The translations under genes were made by a program, and so were the position numbers. From assembly GCF_006715145.1 (NCBI RefSeq), contig NZ_VFMR01000001.1:620001-684000 (forward strand): a DNA stretch of 64,000 nucleotides, given 5' to 3'. The notes beneath the pieces were generated by a model that was not told the DNA's origin, did not search any database, and saw only the letters and a list, made by a program, of their open reading frames with translations. The stretch is from Microbacterium sp. SLBN-146. GTDB lineage: Bacteria; Actinomycetota; Actinomycetes; Actinomycetales; Microbacteriaceae. Each line of letters opens with the position of its first letter. The stretch's first letter is position 1. Below are positions 7,963 through 20,400 of the stretch, piece by piece.

Positions 7963-9088
7963 GGCGAGGGGCTTCGTTCGGAGAATCACGGGCCGGCGCA
8001 GTGTCGCGGGGGATGAGCTGCGTCGGAGTCACCTCGGCCGTCGGGGAGCCGCCGTCGATCAAGGCGACCAGCGCGGCCAATGCCCGCTCGCCGAGCGCGT
8101 CGAAGTCCTGGTGCACCGTCGCGAGCGGGGGACGGAAGTTCGCGGCATCCGCGATGTCGTCGAACCCCACGACGGCAACGTCCTCGGGAACCCGCCGCCC
8201 GGCGTCGGCCAACGCGCGGAGCAGGCCGAGCGCCATCTGGTCGTTCGCCGCGAAGACGGCCGTGACGTCGTCGCGCGCGGCGAGCTCTCGGCCCGCCGCA
8301 TATCCGGATGCCGCGCTCCAATCGCCCCGCACGACGGGAGGCGCGGCGCGCTCGGCGAGCGCGAGCCGCCATCCGCGCTCGCGTTCCGCGGCGGCGAAGG
8401 AGTCCTCGGGTCCCGCCAGATGCCACACGGTCCCGTGCCCCCCGGCGAGGAGGTGGCGCGTCGCGGCCTGCGCACCGCCCGCGTGGTCGGACGCGACGAC
8501 GCCGAACCGCTCGTCGGGCAGCGAGTCGACGACGACGAGCCGCAGCCCCGCCGGCGTGCCGACATCCCGGGCGATCGCGGTCGCTTCGTTGAGGACGATC
8601 GCCCCGTCGACCCCCTGCTCCTGGAGGCGCGCGAAGGCGTCCGAGAGCGATTGCGGTCCCGTCGCCGTCACGACGCCGAGCGCATAGCCGCGGGCATCCG
8701 CCGCGTCGGCGATGGCCTGCAGCATCCGGAAGTTCCCGACCGTGGAGAGCGTCGACACGACGATGCCGACCGTGCTGCTGCGTCCCGTGCGGAGCGCACG
8801 TGCCGCGCGATGGGGTCGGTAGCCGAGCTCGGCCATCGCGGACTCGACGCGGGCCCGGGTCGCGGGATCGACGCGCGGGCTGTCGTTCACGACGCGCGAG
8901 ACGGTCTGGCCCGACACCCCCGCACGGAGGGCGACATCCGCCATCGACACGCGGCGCGTTCCGTCGCCGGGGGGCGCCTTCCGCCGCCGCTCCCGCGCGC
9001 GCGGCTCCGCACGGCCCGACCGGTACGCCTCGGGCGACCGCGCGTACTCGCGCTCGAGCCGCTCGAGCGCCTGCATCTCGTCGTCCAC
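7958..9088 (-). CDS. LacI-family transcriptional regulator, probable galactose/galactoside repressor
   Basis: A 376-residue LacI/GalR protein. The DNA-binding helix-turn-helix (VSMADVALRAGVSGQTVSRVVNDSP) begins only at about residue 47, after a charged Arg/Glu-rich extension of about 45 residues that is unusual for the family. The GTG start at 9088 is supported by GGGAGG four bases upstream. The sugar-binding core follows (STVGIVVSTLS, VVGFDDIADAANFRPPLATVHQ). It is divergent from galT-galK and convergent with the beta-galactosidase operon, so it is the obvious candidate to control both. Two palindromes lie in the 100-base region between it and galT. Confidence 0.9.
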   Translation of the reverse strand: MDDEMQALERLEREYARSPEAYRSGRAEPRARERRRKAPPGDGTRRVSMADVALRAGVSGQTVSRVVNDSPRVDPATRARVESAMAELGYRPHRAARALRTGRSSTVGIVVSTLSTVGNFRMLQAIADAADARGYALGVVTATGPQSLSDAFARLQEQGVDGAIVLNEATAIARDVGTPAGLRLVVVDSLPDERFGVVASDHAGGAQAATRHLLAGGHGTVWHLAGPEDSFAAAERERGWRLALAERAAPPVVRGDWSAASGYAAGRELAARDDVTAVFAANDQMALGLLRALADAGRRVPEDVAVVGFDDIADAANFRPPLATVHQDFDALGERALAALVALIDGGSPTAEVTPTQLIPRDTAPARDSPNEAPRR

Positions 9089-9146
9089 AGAGCCTCCCGG
9101 GTCTGTCTCCGTGCCGACGCGTCCATAATTCCGTCCCGCCGGTGGA

Positions 9147-9160
9147 TGTTGACGTTACCA
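9147..9160. promoter_or_regulatory. LacI-type operator 1 upstream of galT
   Basis: TGTTGACGTTACCA is symmetric at 10 of 14 positions around ACGT and covers the putative -35 box TTGACG of galT. It shares the TGTTGACGT half with operator 2, 31 bases downstream. Confidence 0.6.
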
Positions 9161-9178
9161 CGCCCGACCAGCTACCGT
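9149..9178 (+). promoter_or_regulatory. galT-galK promoter (leaderless)
   Basis: TTGACG (9149-9154), an 18-base spacer and TACCGT (9173-9178) form a good promoter. The -10 box ends 6 bases before GTG 9185, so transcription would start at or near the initiation codon. Confidence 0.6.
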
Positions 9179-9191
9179 GTTGACGTGAACA
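9178..9191. promoter_or_regulatory. LacI-type operator 2 over the galT start
   Basis: TGTTGACGTGAACA is symmetric at 12 of 14 positions. It covers the predicted transcription start and the galT initiation codon, a classic blocking position. Operators 1 and 2 are spaced 31 bases apart, about three helical turns. Confidence 0.65.
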
Positions 9192-10332
9192 TGGCGGATT
9201 CCCGAACCCCCGAACCCCCGCAAACCCTCGGTGCGGGGGTCGTCAAGCGGCCCACGCGGCTTGCCGACGGCCGCGAACTCATCTACTACGACGACCCGGA
9301 CACGACACTCGGTCCCGAGCGGGGCGTCGATGCCCGCGAAGCGACGCCTCGGCCCGCGACCGCGACGATGCGCCGCGACGTGCTGACGGGCGACTGGATC
9401 TCGGTCGCCGCCGCACGGCAGAACCGCGCCTTCCTCCCCCCGGCCGAGCTCGACCCGCTCGCGCCGCAGACACCGACGAATCCCTCCGAGATCCCCTCGC
9501 GCTACGACGTCGCGGTCTTCGAGAACAAGTCGCCGTCGTTCGGCCCCGAGCTCGGCGACGGCGCGGCCGCGGACCCCGCTCCCCGCGGCCTCGGTCTGAC
9601 CCGGACCTCCGTCGGCCGCTGCGAAGTCGTGTGCTTCAGCCCCGAGCACGAGGGCTCCTTCGGCACGCAGTCGCGGACACGCGCCCGCACCGTCATCGAG
9701 GCGTGGGCGGACCGCACCGCGGCGCTCTCCGCCCTCCCCGGCGTCGAGCAGGTGTTCCCGTTCGAGAACCGCGGCGAGGCGATCGGCGTCACGCTCGCCC
9801 ATCCGCACGGTCAGATCTACGCCTACCCGTATGTCACGCCGCGGACGCAGACCCTCCTCGCCTCGATCGACCGGGAGGGTCCCGACCTCTTCGACCGGAT
9901 CCTCGAGATGGAACGCGCCTCCGAGCGCGTCATCCTCGAAGGCGAGCACTGGACTGCCTTCGTGCCGTTCGCCGCCCGTTGGCCCCTCGAGGTCCACCTC
10001 CTCCCGCACCGGCACGTCGCCGATCTCGCAGAGACGACGGATGCCGAAAGAGACGAGCTCGCACCTCTCTACCTGCGACTCCTCCGCGGGGTGGATGCGC
10101 TCTACGACTCGCCGACGCCGTACATCGCCGCGTGGCACCAGGCCCCTGTTCGGCACGGGCGTGAGTCGGCGCGCCTGCATCTCCAGCTGACGTCGCCGCG
10201 ACGCGCCGCAGACAAGCTCAAGTTCCTCGCCGGCTCCGAAGCGGCGATGGGCGCGTGGATCGGCGACATCCCGCCCGAGGCGTCCGCCGCGCGCCTCCGC
10301 GAAGCCGTCGCATCCGTTCCGGAGGTGCTGTC

Positions 10333-10336
<4 letters not shown>
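9185..10336 (+). CDS. galT: Galactose-1-phosphate uridylyltransferase
   Basis: Transfers UMP from UDP-glucose to galactose-1-phosphate in the Leloir pathway. The HIT-type active site HPHGQ is present about residues 206-210 (ATLAHPHGQ-like context GVTLAHPHGQIYAYPY), with VFENKSPSFG, HLLPHRHV and WHQAPVRHG also family-typical. Its length of about 380 residues is normal. GTG 9185 fits a leaderless transcript; ATG 9191 is an in-frame alternative and there is no Shine-Dalgarno sequence for either. galK starts within its stop codon (ATGA overlap). Two LacI-type operators overlap its promoter, so induction by galactose or a galactoside is likely. Confidence 0.95.
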
Positions 10337-12589
<2,253 letters not shown>

Positions 12590-12595
12590 TCGGAC

Positions 12596-12631
12596 GGATG
12601 CCGCGGCGCGCACTGCTGCGCCGCGGCATCC
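12596..12631. terminator. Bidirectional terminator
   Basis: A perfect 14-base stem (GGATGCCGCGGCGC / GCGCCGCGGCATCC) with an 8-base loop lies between two convergent stop codons. There is no T-tract, as is common in high-GC actinobacteria. Confidence 0.85.
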
Positions 12632-12637
12632 GCACCC

Positions 12638-15600
12638 TCAGTGCTGTGCCGCGTGCGTCCGTCCTGCACGGCGTCGACGCGACACCGTGAGCGCCGCACC
12701 CCCGGCGATGAGACCCAGCGCGAGGACGACTCCGGCGACGGACGCCGTGGCGTCAGAGCCCGTCGCGGGGAGGCGCCCGGCGATCTGGATCGGCGTCCAC
12801 CCGAGCACATTGCCCTGCGCGTCGAGGATGACGAGGCGGTGCGCGCCGGGGTCGATCCCCGCGGGGAGCGTGACCGTGATGTACCCGTTCTGCGCGACGA
12901 CGTGCGCACCCAGCGAGACCGGCGTGGAGTACAGCCACACGTAAACCGTGTCTCCCGCGTACTGCTCGCCCACGAGGACCGAGATCGTCTGTCCCGCATT
13001 CGCCGTCGCGGGCGCCTGAATCGACCCGCGGTTCGCGTCGGTGAGGAGCTCCTCGGCCACCGGCGACGGCCCGCCCGTGGACGGAAGCGTCGGGGTCGGG
13101 GTGGGGGTCGGCTCGCCGGGACCACCCGACGCCTCGCACGGCAGCGATCCCTGTCGCAGCGAGAAGCCGTCGGTGTCGTTGTCGTCGGCGTAGAAGGTCG
13201 GCTTCCTCCCGTCGGCGCACACCGCGTCATCCGCCACGGCGAAGCCCTCGTTGGCGATGTTCGCCATGCCGACAGGACGCTCGAAGACCCGCGAGGCGCT
13301 GAAGGCACCCGACTCGTCGATCTCGTACAGCGCGATGCGGCCGTCGCAGCTCTCGTCGCAGACGACCCAGAGCGCTCCAAGGTCGGCATCGAAGGTCACG
13401 TCAGCGACGAGTGCGAACGTGGTCGGCGATGTCGCGATCCGCTCGAAGCCGCCGTCCTCCATGAGGGCGTAGGCGTAGACGGATGCCGTGCCCTCCACTC
13501 CGATGAAGAAGAGTCCGTCTCCGTGGCCCGGGTAGTCGGCGGGCCGGTAGGCGAGGCCGGTCGTCTCGTCGACGAAGCCGCCGTCGACGAGGAAGGTGTC
13601 GGGGACCCACGTGATGCCCTCGAGACCTCCGTTGGCGGGAAGGCCGGGGAAGTCCGCCGCGAGGTTCCACTCGTGGCTCGCCGCGATCTCGGCGCCCGCC
13701 GCGGTCACGTCGTAGCGCAGCACCGACGGGCGGCTGATCGAGCCGGCCGCGTTGTTGCGCTCGGTCGAGACGTACACACCACCGGAGGAGTCGCCCCCGA
13801 CGACCGTGACGCCTTCGGCATCCACGATGCCCGTGCCGTCCGGGTAGCGCAGCGTCTTGCCGGCGCCCCATCCGTCCCTCGTGACGGGCGCCCAGCCACC
13901 ATCGTCGTCAGCGGCGAGCTTGTAGAGGAGGCCGTCGCCGTTCTGCACAGCCCACAGCGTGCCGAACGCTGCCGATCCCGACGGCTCGTACTCGAGGCCG
14001 CTGAGGTCACCCGAGAAGGTGGCCTCAGCGTCGAGCACGCGGACGTCGGGCGAGCCGGGCCACGGCTCCGAGAACACGACGCCTTCGCACAGGTTCTGCG
14101 TGCCCGGTGTCGCCCCGAGCGTCTGGGCGAAGGCGCCCTTCGGGTCGGGGCAGCGGCCGTACGTGTACGTGGCGTGCTCGGTCCACGCGTAGGCGTCGAT
14201 GAGGGTCGCGCCGTCGGCGGCGAACAGACGCACCGTATCGGCGCCGCCCAGACCGAACCCGAGCGTGTCGATGAGGAGGTACTCCCCCGCCGCGAGCGTC
14301 GTTCCCGCGGGGATCACGTAGCCGCGGGAGTCGTTGTCGTCGCGCACGACGAGGCCGCCGAGGTCGACCGTCGTGGATCCGATGTTGACGAGCTCGACCC
14401 AGTCCTCGCCGGAGGCCGGCTGGCTCTCGATCTCGTTGATCACGATCGGGAGGCCGCAGTTGTTGGGTGCACCCTTCGTCGAGACGGTCGTCGTCGCGAA
14501 CTCGGCGGTGCCGTCCGGGCAGCGACCGTAGGTCACGGCGGCGTGCACGGTCCACGCGTACTCCGCGACGAGCGTCACGCCATCGGGGAGTGAGAGGCGC
14601 ACCTCATCGGCGTTCCCGAGGCCGAAGTCGAACCCGACCGGGTTCGATCCCGTGGCCTGGTCGATGACGAAGAAGGCACCGGGAGCGACGACCGAACCGG
14701 CGGGAAGGACGTAGGGGACGCGTGTCGCGTCATTGTCGCGGAAGCGGTAGCCGGACAGATCGACCGGCTCGGCGCCGATGTTGACGAGCTCGACCCAGTC
14801 GGTGTCATCGCCGTTGCTCTCGACCTCGTTGATCACGATCGAGCCGGCCTCGGCCGGCGGGGAGCAGACGTTCGCCGCACCCTTCGTCGAGGATTCGGTG
14901 ACGGCGAACGCGCCGACTCCGTCGGGGCAGCGTCCGTAGGTCGTTGCGGCGTGGGAGGTCCAGCTGTACGCGTCGACGGCCCCTCCACCGGCATCCGTCA
15001 GGCGCACCGAGTCGGCGCCGCCGAGCCCGAACCCGAGCTGCGCCTCGTCGATCACGAGGTATCCGCCTGCGTCGATCATCGTGCCGGATGCGACGGTGAA
15101 GACGTGCGTGTCGTCGTTGTCGAGCACCCGCAGCCCCGCGGCATCCACGGGGACGGTCGCCGTGTTGACGAGCTCCACCCAGTCTCCGGGCGTGCCGTTG
15201 CTCGACTCGATCTCATTGATCCGTACGACATCGGATGCCGCGATCGTGCAGACGTTCGGCGCGTTCTTGCTCGCGGCGATCGTGGTGACGAACTCGCCGG
15301 TCCCATCGGGGCAGCGTCCGTAGCTCGGCGCGGGATGCTCGGTCCAGGAGTAGGTGTCGAGGAGCGACGTGCCATCGGCCGCGTAGACGCGCGCGGTGTC
15401 CGCACGGCCCAGTCCGAAGCCGGCCTCGCCGACGTTCGTGTCGACCGTGTAGAAGCCGCCCGCGGCGAGAACCGTGCCGGCGGGGACGACGGCCGCGTGG
15501 GTGTCGTCATTGTCCTTGACGACGAAGCCGGAGATGTCGACGGGCGCGTCACCGGCGTTGGTGAGCTCGATCCAGTCGGCGGCCGTCTCGACTTCGTTGA

Positions 15601-15718
15601 CGACGATGGCCGGGGCCTCGGCGGCGAGGGCGGGAGTCGCGACGAGGGCGGGCCCGACAACGACGGCGAGCGCGGCGAGCGCGGCAGGAACCGCGCGAGT
15701 GAACAGGCGAGAACTCAT
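12638..15718 (-). CDS. Sortase-anchored lamin-tail-domain (LTD) surface protein
   Basis: A 1026-residue exported protein. The signal peptide ends about residue 33 (ATPALA/AEAP). Four LTD repeats of about 125-135 residues follow (about residues 36-560), each with NE(V/I)E, DW(V/I)EL, DND or NDS, FGLG(G/R)AD and a YGRCPD...C ending, so each repeat probably carries one disulphide. Residues about 560-880 resemble a phytase/esterase-like beta-propeller (LSGLEYEPSG, LWAVQNGDGLLYKL). A Pro/Thr stretch, another beta domain and the C-terminal sortase signal LPATGS with a membrane helix and RRRRAGR tail follow. It is therefore cell-wall attached. The bacterial LTD function is unclear; nucleic acid or polymer binding and nuclease partnerships are known. 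ATG 15718 has AAGGTG upstream. Confidence 0.88.
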   Translation of the reverse strand: MSSRLFTRAVPAALAALAVVVGPALVATPALAAEAPAIVVNEVETAADWIELTNAGDAPVDISGFVVKDNDDTHAAVVPAGTVLAAGGFYTVDTNVGEAGFGLGRADTARVYAADGTSLLDTYSWTEHPAPSYGRCPDGTGEFVTTIAASKNAPNVCTIAASDVVRINEIESSNGTPGDWVELVNTATVPVDAAGLRVLDNDDTHVFTVASGTMIDAGGYLVIDEAQLGFGLGGADSVRLTDAGGGAVDAYSWTSHAATTYGRCPDGVGAFAVTESSTKGAANVCSPPAEAGSIVINEVESNGDDTDWVELVNIGAEPVDLSGYRFRDNDATRVPYVLPAGSVVAPGAFFVIDQATGSNPVGFDFGLGNADEVRLSLPDGVTLVAEYAWTVHAAVTYGRCPDGTAEFATTTVSTKGAPNNCGLPIVINEIESQPASGEDWVELVNIGSTTVDLGGLVVRDDNDSRGYVIPAGTTLAAGEYLLIDTLGFGLGGADTVRLFAADGATLIDAYAWTEHATYTYGRCPDPKGAFAQTLGATPGTQNLCEGVVFSEPWPGSPDVRVLDAEATFSGDLSGLEYEPSGSAAFGTLWAVQNGDGLLYKLAADDDGGWAPVTRDGWGAGKTLRYPDGTGIVDAEGVTVVGGDSSGGVYVSTERNNAAGSISRPSVLRYDVTAAGAEIAASHEWNLAADFPGLPANGGLEGITWVPDTFLVDGGFVDETTGLAYRPADYPGHGDGLFFIGVEGTASVYAYALMEDGGFERIATSPTTFALVADVTFDADLGALWVVCDESCDGRIALYEIDESGAFSASRVFERPVGMANIANEGFAVADDAVCADGRKPTFYADDNDTDGFSLRQGSLPCEASGGPGEPTPTPTPTLPSTGGPSPVAEELLTDANRGSIQAPATANAGQTISVLVGEQYAGDTVYVWLYSTPVSLGAHVVAQNGYITVTLPAGIDPGAHRLVILDAQGNVLGWTPIQIAGRLPATGSDATASVAGVVLALGLIAGGAALTVSRRRRAGRTHAAQH

Positions 15719-15899
15719 GAGGATGCACCTTGCAGTGGGAGACGGGTGTGAGTCGAGAGTCCCGATGCAGATCGAACAATCGGTGAACGCACCGTGTCCG
15801 GCGGGGCACTCGGGCGAGAACGCGCGGGGGTCGCGAACGCGTGCGGCACCCTGACCGACGCGAACCGTAGGATGGCAAGCCCGACGACCTGGAGGACGG

Positions 15900-17381
15900 A
15901 TGCCGCACCCCGACGCCCCCGTCGCGACGACGAGTGCCGGCGACGTGCGTGGGGTCTGGCGCGGCACGCCCGGAGCCTCCGCGGCCTTCCTCGGGATCCC
16001 GTTCGCCGAGGCGCCCGTCGGTCCGCTGCGGTTCGCGGCGCCCGTCCCGCACGAGCCGTGGGAGGGCGTTCGGGATGCCACCGCCTTCGGCGCGACCCCT
16101 CAACGCGGCGACACGGGGATCACGCTCATCCCCGAGCCGAGCATCCCGGGCGAATCGACACTCAACGTCAACGTCTTCACGCCCGACCCGCGGGCCGACG
16201 GCCTGCCCGTGCTCGTGTGGATCCACGGTGGCGGCTATATCTCGGGATCGCCCGCGAGCGCCTGGTACGACGGACGGGCGTTCGCGCGCGACGGAATCGT
16301 CACGGTGAGCATCTCGTACCGTCTCGGTTTCGACGGCTTCGGGCACATTCCGGGCGCACCGTCCAACCGCGGCGTGCGCGATTGGCTCGCGGCCCTGGAG
16401 TGGGTGCAGGAGAACATCGCAGCGTTCGGCGGTGACCCGGCGCGCGTCACGATCGCGGGCCAGTCGGCGGGGGGCGGCGCCGTCCTGACGCTCCTCGGAA
16501 TGCCCGCCGCGCAGCACCTCTTCCACTCGGCCTGGGCCCTCTCTGCGGCGCTCGTCGACGTCTCGCCCGAGCGGGCCCGGACGACGACCGCGCGTCTCGC
16601 GAACCTCGCAGGCGTGACCCCGGATCGCGCAGGGTTCGCGAGCGTGCCGGAGGAGCGCCTGCGCGAGCTCGAGGAGAAGGCCGCGGCATCCGACTCGACG
16701 GACCGCATCGGCACGGCGATCGAGCTCCTCGCCGGCGACCTGCCCTGGGGGCCCGTGCTCGACGGCGACTTGCTCGCACGGCCGACCCTCGACTCGATCG
16801 CGGACGGCATCGGCAGCGACAAGCCGCTCGTCATCGGGACGACCGACGACGAATTCACGATGCTGACGGATGCCGCGGGCCCCGTGCTCCGCGTCGTGCC
16901 ACCCGCCCTCGCACTCGGGCGCCTCGCCCTCGGCCGCGCAACCCGGCGCGCGTATCTCACCGCCAACGCCGCGCGGCGACGGCTGGGCACGGGACCGCTT
17001 CTCGGTCGCTACGTCACCGACGCGGTCTTCCGCTCGACCGTCGTTCGGACGGCACGAGCCCGCGGCGGCGCCCCCACGTGGGCGTATCGGTTCTCGTGGG
17101 CGTCACCGACGAAACGGTGGGCCGTGCACTGTCTCGACGTGCCGTTCTGGTTCGACTGCCTGGATGCCGAGGGCGTCGACGTCATCGCGGGCGACGACCC
17201 GCCCCGTGGGCTCGCCGCCGCGGTGCACGGGTCGGCGGCGGAGTTCGTCCGCGACGGTCACCCCGGGTGGCCCGCCTGGAGCGAGCACCCCGGCACGACG
17301 AGGATCTTCGGCGGACCGGCATCCGCACCCGACGTCGACCTCGACGGCTACGCGAGCGTCGCCGCCCTCGTCTCGCTCTAA
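15900..17381 (+). CDS. Carboxylesterase type B (para-nitrobenzyl esterase-like)
   Basis: A 493-residue type B carboxylesterase. It shows GIPFAEAPVGPLRF near the start, the oxyanion motif WIHGGGYISGS and nucleophile S189 in IAGQSAGGGA; AFGGDPARVTIAG is also a family signature. There is no signal peptide. GGAGG lies 4 bases before ATG 15900. It is divergent from the LTD gene and convergent with the subtilase, with a hairpin terminator between. The substrate (an aryl or alkyl ester) is not predictable. Confidence 0.92.
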   Translation: MPHPDAPVATTSAGDVRGVWRGTPGASAAFLGIPFAEAPVGPLRFAAPVPHEPWEGVRDATAFGATPQRGDTGITLIPEPSIPGESTLNVNVFTPDPRADGLPVLVWIHGGGYISGSPASAWYDGRAFARDGIVTVSISYRLGFDGFGHIPGAPSNRGVRDWLAALEWVQENIAAFGGDPARVTIAGQSAGGGAVLTLLGMPAAQHLFHSAWALSAALVDVSPERARTTTARLANLAGVTPDRAGFASVPEERLRELEEKAAASDSTDRIGTAIELLAGDLPWGPVLDGDLLARPTLDSIADGIGSDKPLVIGTTDDEFTMLTDAAGPVLRVVPPALALGRLALGRATRRAYLTANAARRRLGTGPLLGRYVTDAVFRSTVVRTARARGGAPTWAYRFSWASPTKRWAVHCLDVPFWFDCLDAEGVDVIAGDDPPRGLAAAVHGSAAEFVRDGHPGWPAWSEHPGTTRIFGGPASAPDVDLDGYASVAALVSL

Positions 17382-17399
17382 ACCTGACACGCATGAGAA

Positions 17400-17425
17400 A
17401 GGGGGCGCCCTCTCGGACGCCCCCT
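17400..17425. terminator. Bidirectional terminator
   Basis: GGGGGCG and CGCCCCC form a stem around a 10-base loop, with A and T extending it, between the convergent esterase and subtilase stop codons. Confidence 0.8.
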
Positions 17426-17442
17426 CCCCCTGACTCACCCGG

Positions 17443-20400
17443 CTATTGCACCGTGATCTTCGTCTGCTCCGCGGGGATCGCGCGGAGCTGGTCCGACTGC
17501 AGCGCGGCGAACGTCGACCACGTGCCCCGCAGGAGACCCCGCAGCGTGTAGTCGAACGACACGGTGCCGCCCGCCGTCGGAGGTGCCGTCGTGACCTGCA
17601 CCTCGTTGCCCGCGGCGGGAAGACCCGCGAGGGTCGCGCCGCTCGTGCCGTCGCGGTTCTCCGCCCCGACGCCGATCCACTCGGCCGGGTACGGCGCGAG
17701 GTCGAGCGCACCGTACGCGAACGTCGCGTCCTCCGAGCCGCCCGTCTCGATCCAGACCTGGAACGAGTTCAGCGCCGACGTGCCGAACAGCGGCACACGA
17801 TCCCACTCGACGACGAGCCAGGTCGTGACACCGTCGGTGAGGGTCGTGACCCGTACACCTCCGCCGGCCGGAGCCTGCGACGGATCGAGGTCGGTCCACA
17901 GCGGCGCGAGCACGTTGTTCGGCGCCGCCGTGTTCGGGATGCTCGGCTCGATCGAGTTGTCTCCCGTTCCCCCGCCGCCGACCACGATGTAGCCGTTCGA
18001 GTCGATCGCGATGCTCGTGTACGACTCACCGCCGTAGAGGAACGCGGGCACCGTGAAGTTCACGATCGACTCGTCGCCCATCGCGATCGGCGTCGCTCCG
18101 AAGCCCGAGAGCGGGAGGTACCCGCCCGCCGGCGTCGAACCGGGCGCCAGCACGACGGACTCCACCGTCGGCGGAACCGCCGGCGCGAGAGTGCCGCTCC
18201 ACTTCGCCCCGAGGAGCGTCTTCTTCGCGGGTGCCGTCACCGAGCGCACCTGAAGGAGCGGGTTGGCGGCGACATCGATCTTCGCCTCCACCGGCACCGG
18301 CAGGTAGTTCGCGGCGGTGACCGTGCAGGTCGTCGTCGCGCCGCGCTTGATCGTCGTCGGATCACACGTCTGCGTGAACGTGACCTCCGCTTCGCCGACG
18401 TTCGCCGCGACGGGAAGCACCGCGGCGTTCCCCGACCGAGGCGTGATCGTGATCTGACCCTCGTGCCATCCGTCTTCCGCGCTCAACGCGTCGAGGACGA
18501 CCGTGAGGTCGCGCGATCGGCCCGGTGCGAGCGAGAACGTCGACGGGACGACGGTGATCCGAAGCCCCGCGTCGCTCGTCGCCTTGACGCTGAACTGCTG
18601 CGTCTTGCCCGACACGTTCGTCACCGTGCGCTTCGTCGACACGGCTCCGGGGAGCGGGTCGAGGTAGACGCTCGGGATGTTGAGGTCGATGCGGTGCAGC
18701 GGGTCGGCTGCGCTCGCGGCGAAGTCCTCCGCCGTCTCGCTGATCGTCAGGACGGGTGCGACAGCGCGGTCGGCGCGGATGGATCCCGCGCCCCGGTCGA
18801 AGACGCCCGCCGTCGCTCCGTCGACGTTCACGACGCTCTGCAGCGACGACGTCATGAGCGCGGACTTGATCTGCCCCGGCGTCCACGACGGATGCGCAGC
18901 CTTCACGAGCGCCGACACTCCCGCCGCGTGCGGCGACGACATCGAGGTTCCCGCGATCGCCATGTACAGCTCTCCCGGAGGACCGCTCGCGATCTCGACG
19001 GGCGTCGGCGTCGTGCCGGCGATGACCTGCACACCCGGCGCCGTGATGTCGGGCTTGAGGAAGTCGCCGACAGGGCCGCGCGAACTGAACGCCGCCATGA
19101 CGTCACCCGGCGACACCGTCGCCGTTCCCCTCGCCCACGTCGCCGTGACACCGGGGTGCGCTGCCAGGAACGCGGCCAGGTCATCGTTCGGACCCTCGAG
19201 CTGGATGGTCGGCAGGAAGTGGTTGTCGGTCTGCAGATCCTGCGGAACGGGGTTCGCGAGGATCATCCCCGCCGCGCCGCCGAGGCTCGCGTAGTAGCCC
19301 TTCTCGACTCGACCACCGCTGTTCGCGCCGCCGCGGATGCAGAGCACGACCTTGCCCGCGACGGATCCCGGCGCGAACGGCTCATCGCAGTACTCCGTGC
19401 CGGCGTAGCCGGCCACATCCGAGGTCCGCACGACCGGCGCGTTCGTGACGCCGTCCGTGATCGTCGTGCCCTGCTTGACGTAGGTCGCACCGTCGGTCGA
19501 CGTCAACACGAGCGCCGACGTGAACGCGCGGTCCGACGTCGAGGCGGCGACCGTCGTCGTCCACGGGCTCGCGTGGTCGAGCGTCGAGGCACCGGGGCCG
19601 GAGTTGCCCGCCGACGCGTTGACCGTGATCCCCGCCGCGACGGCGTCGAGGAACGCGAGTTCCACCGAGTCGTACGGGTTCTGGCTGCCGCTGACGGAGT
19701 AGTTGATGACGTCGACGCCGTCGAGCACCGCCTGTCCGATGGCGGCGAGCAGGTCGCCCGTGTAGCCGCCGCCCGCGGCGAGCGCGCGGTACGCGATGAC
19801 CGACGCCCCCGGTGCGACGCCGCTGATGGGACCGCGGTCGACGCCGAAGATCGGAGTCGTCGACACCTGGCTTCCCGCGGCGGTCGTGGCGGTGTGGGTG
19901 CCGTGTCCGTCGGCGTCGCGCGCCGAGCAGACCTCGACGCTGCAGTACTCGCCGGGGAGGAACTCCGACAGCGCCGCGTACTGGTCGAGGAAGGCGTACG
20001 CGCCGATCAGCTTGTCGTTGCACGCGAAGGACGCACCCTGCGTCCCGTCGCCGAACTCACACGCCCAGGGGCCGCCTGCTGGCGTCGCGATGCCGTTGTC
20101 CTGAAGCATCGGATGCTCGGGCCAGATGCCCGTGTCGATGACACCGACGATGACACCCTCACCGGCCTTGTCGCGTCCTCCGAGACTCGGCCACACCTTG
20201 TCCGCACCGATGAACGTCGTCGCGTCGGTGTCGGGAGCGGGCGTCGTCGCGGGGAGCGACACCGACGGCGACGGCGACGGGGACGGGGAAGCGCTCGCAC
20301 TCGGCGACGCCGAGGGCTTCGGGCTCTTCTTCGGCTTGCTCTTGTCGGGCGAGACGGGCGTCGGTGTCGAGGGGCTGAGGCTCGGGGCCGTGGTCAGACT

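Noticed and set aside
12641..14593. 650-codon open frame opposite the lamin-tail protein gene
   Set aside because: It is composed of Arg/Val/Asp repeats, shadowing a gene with signal peptide, repeats and LPATG. No ribosome site or motif.
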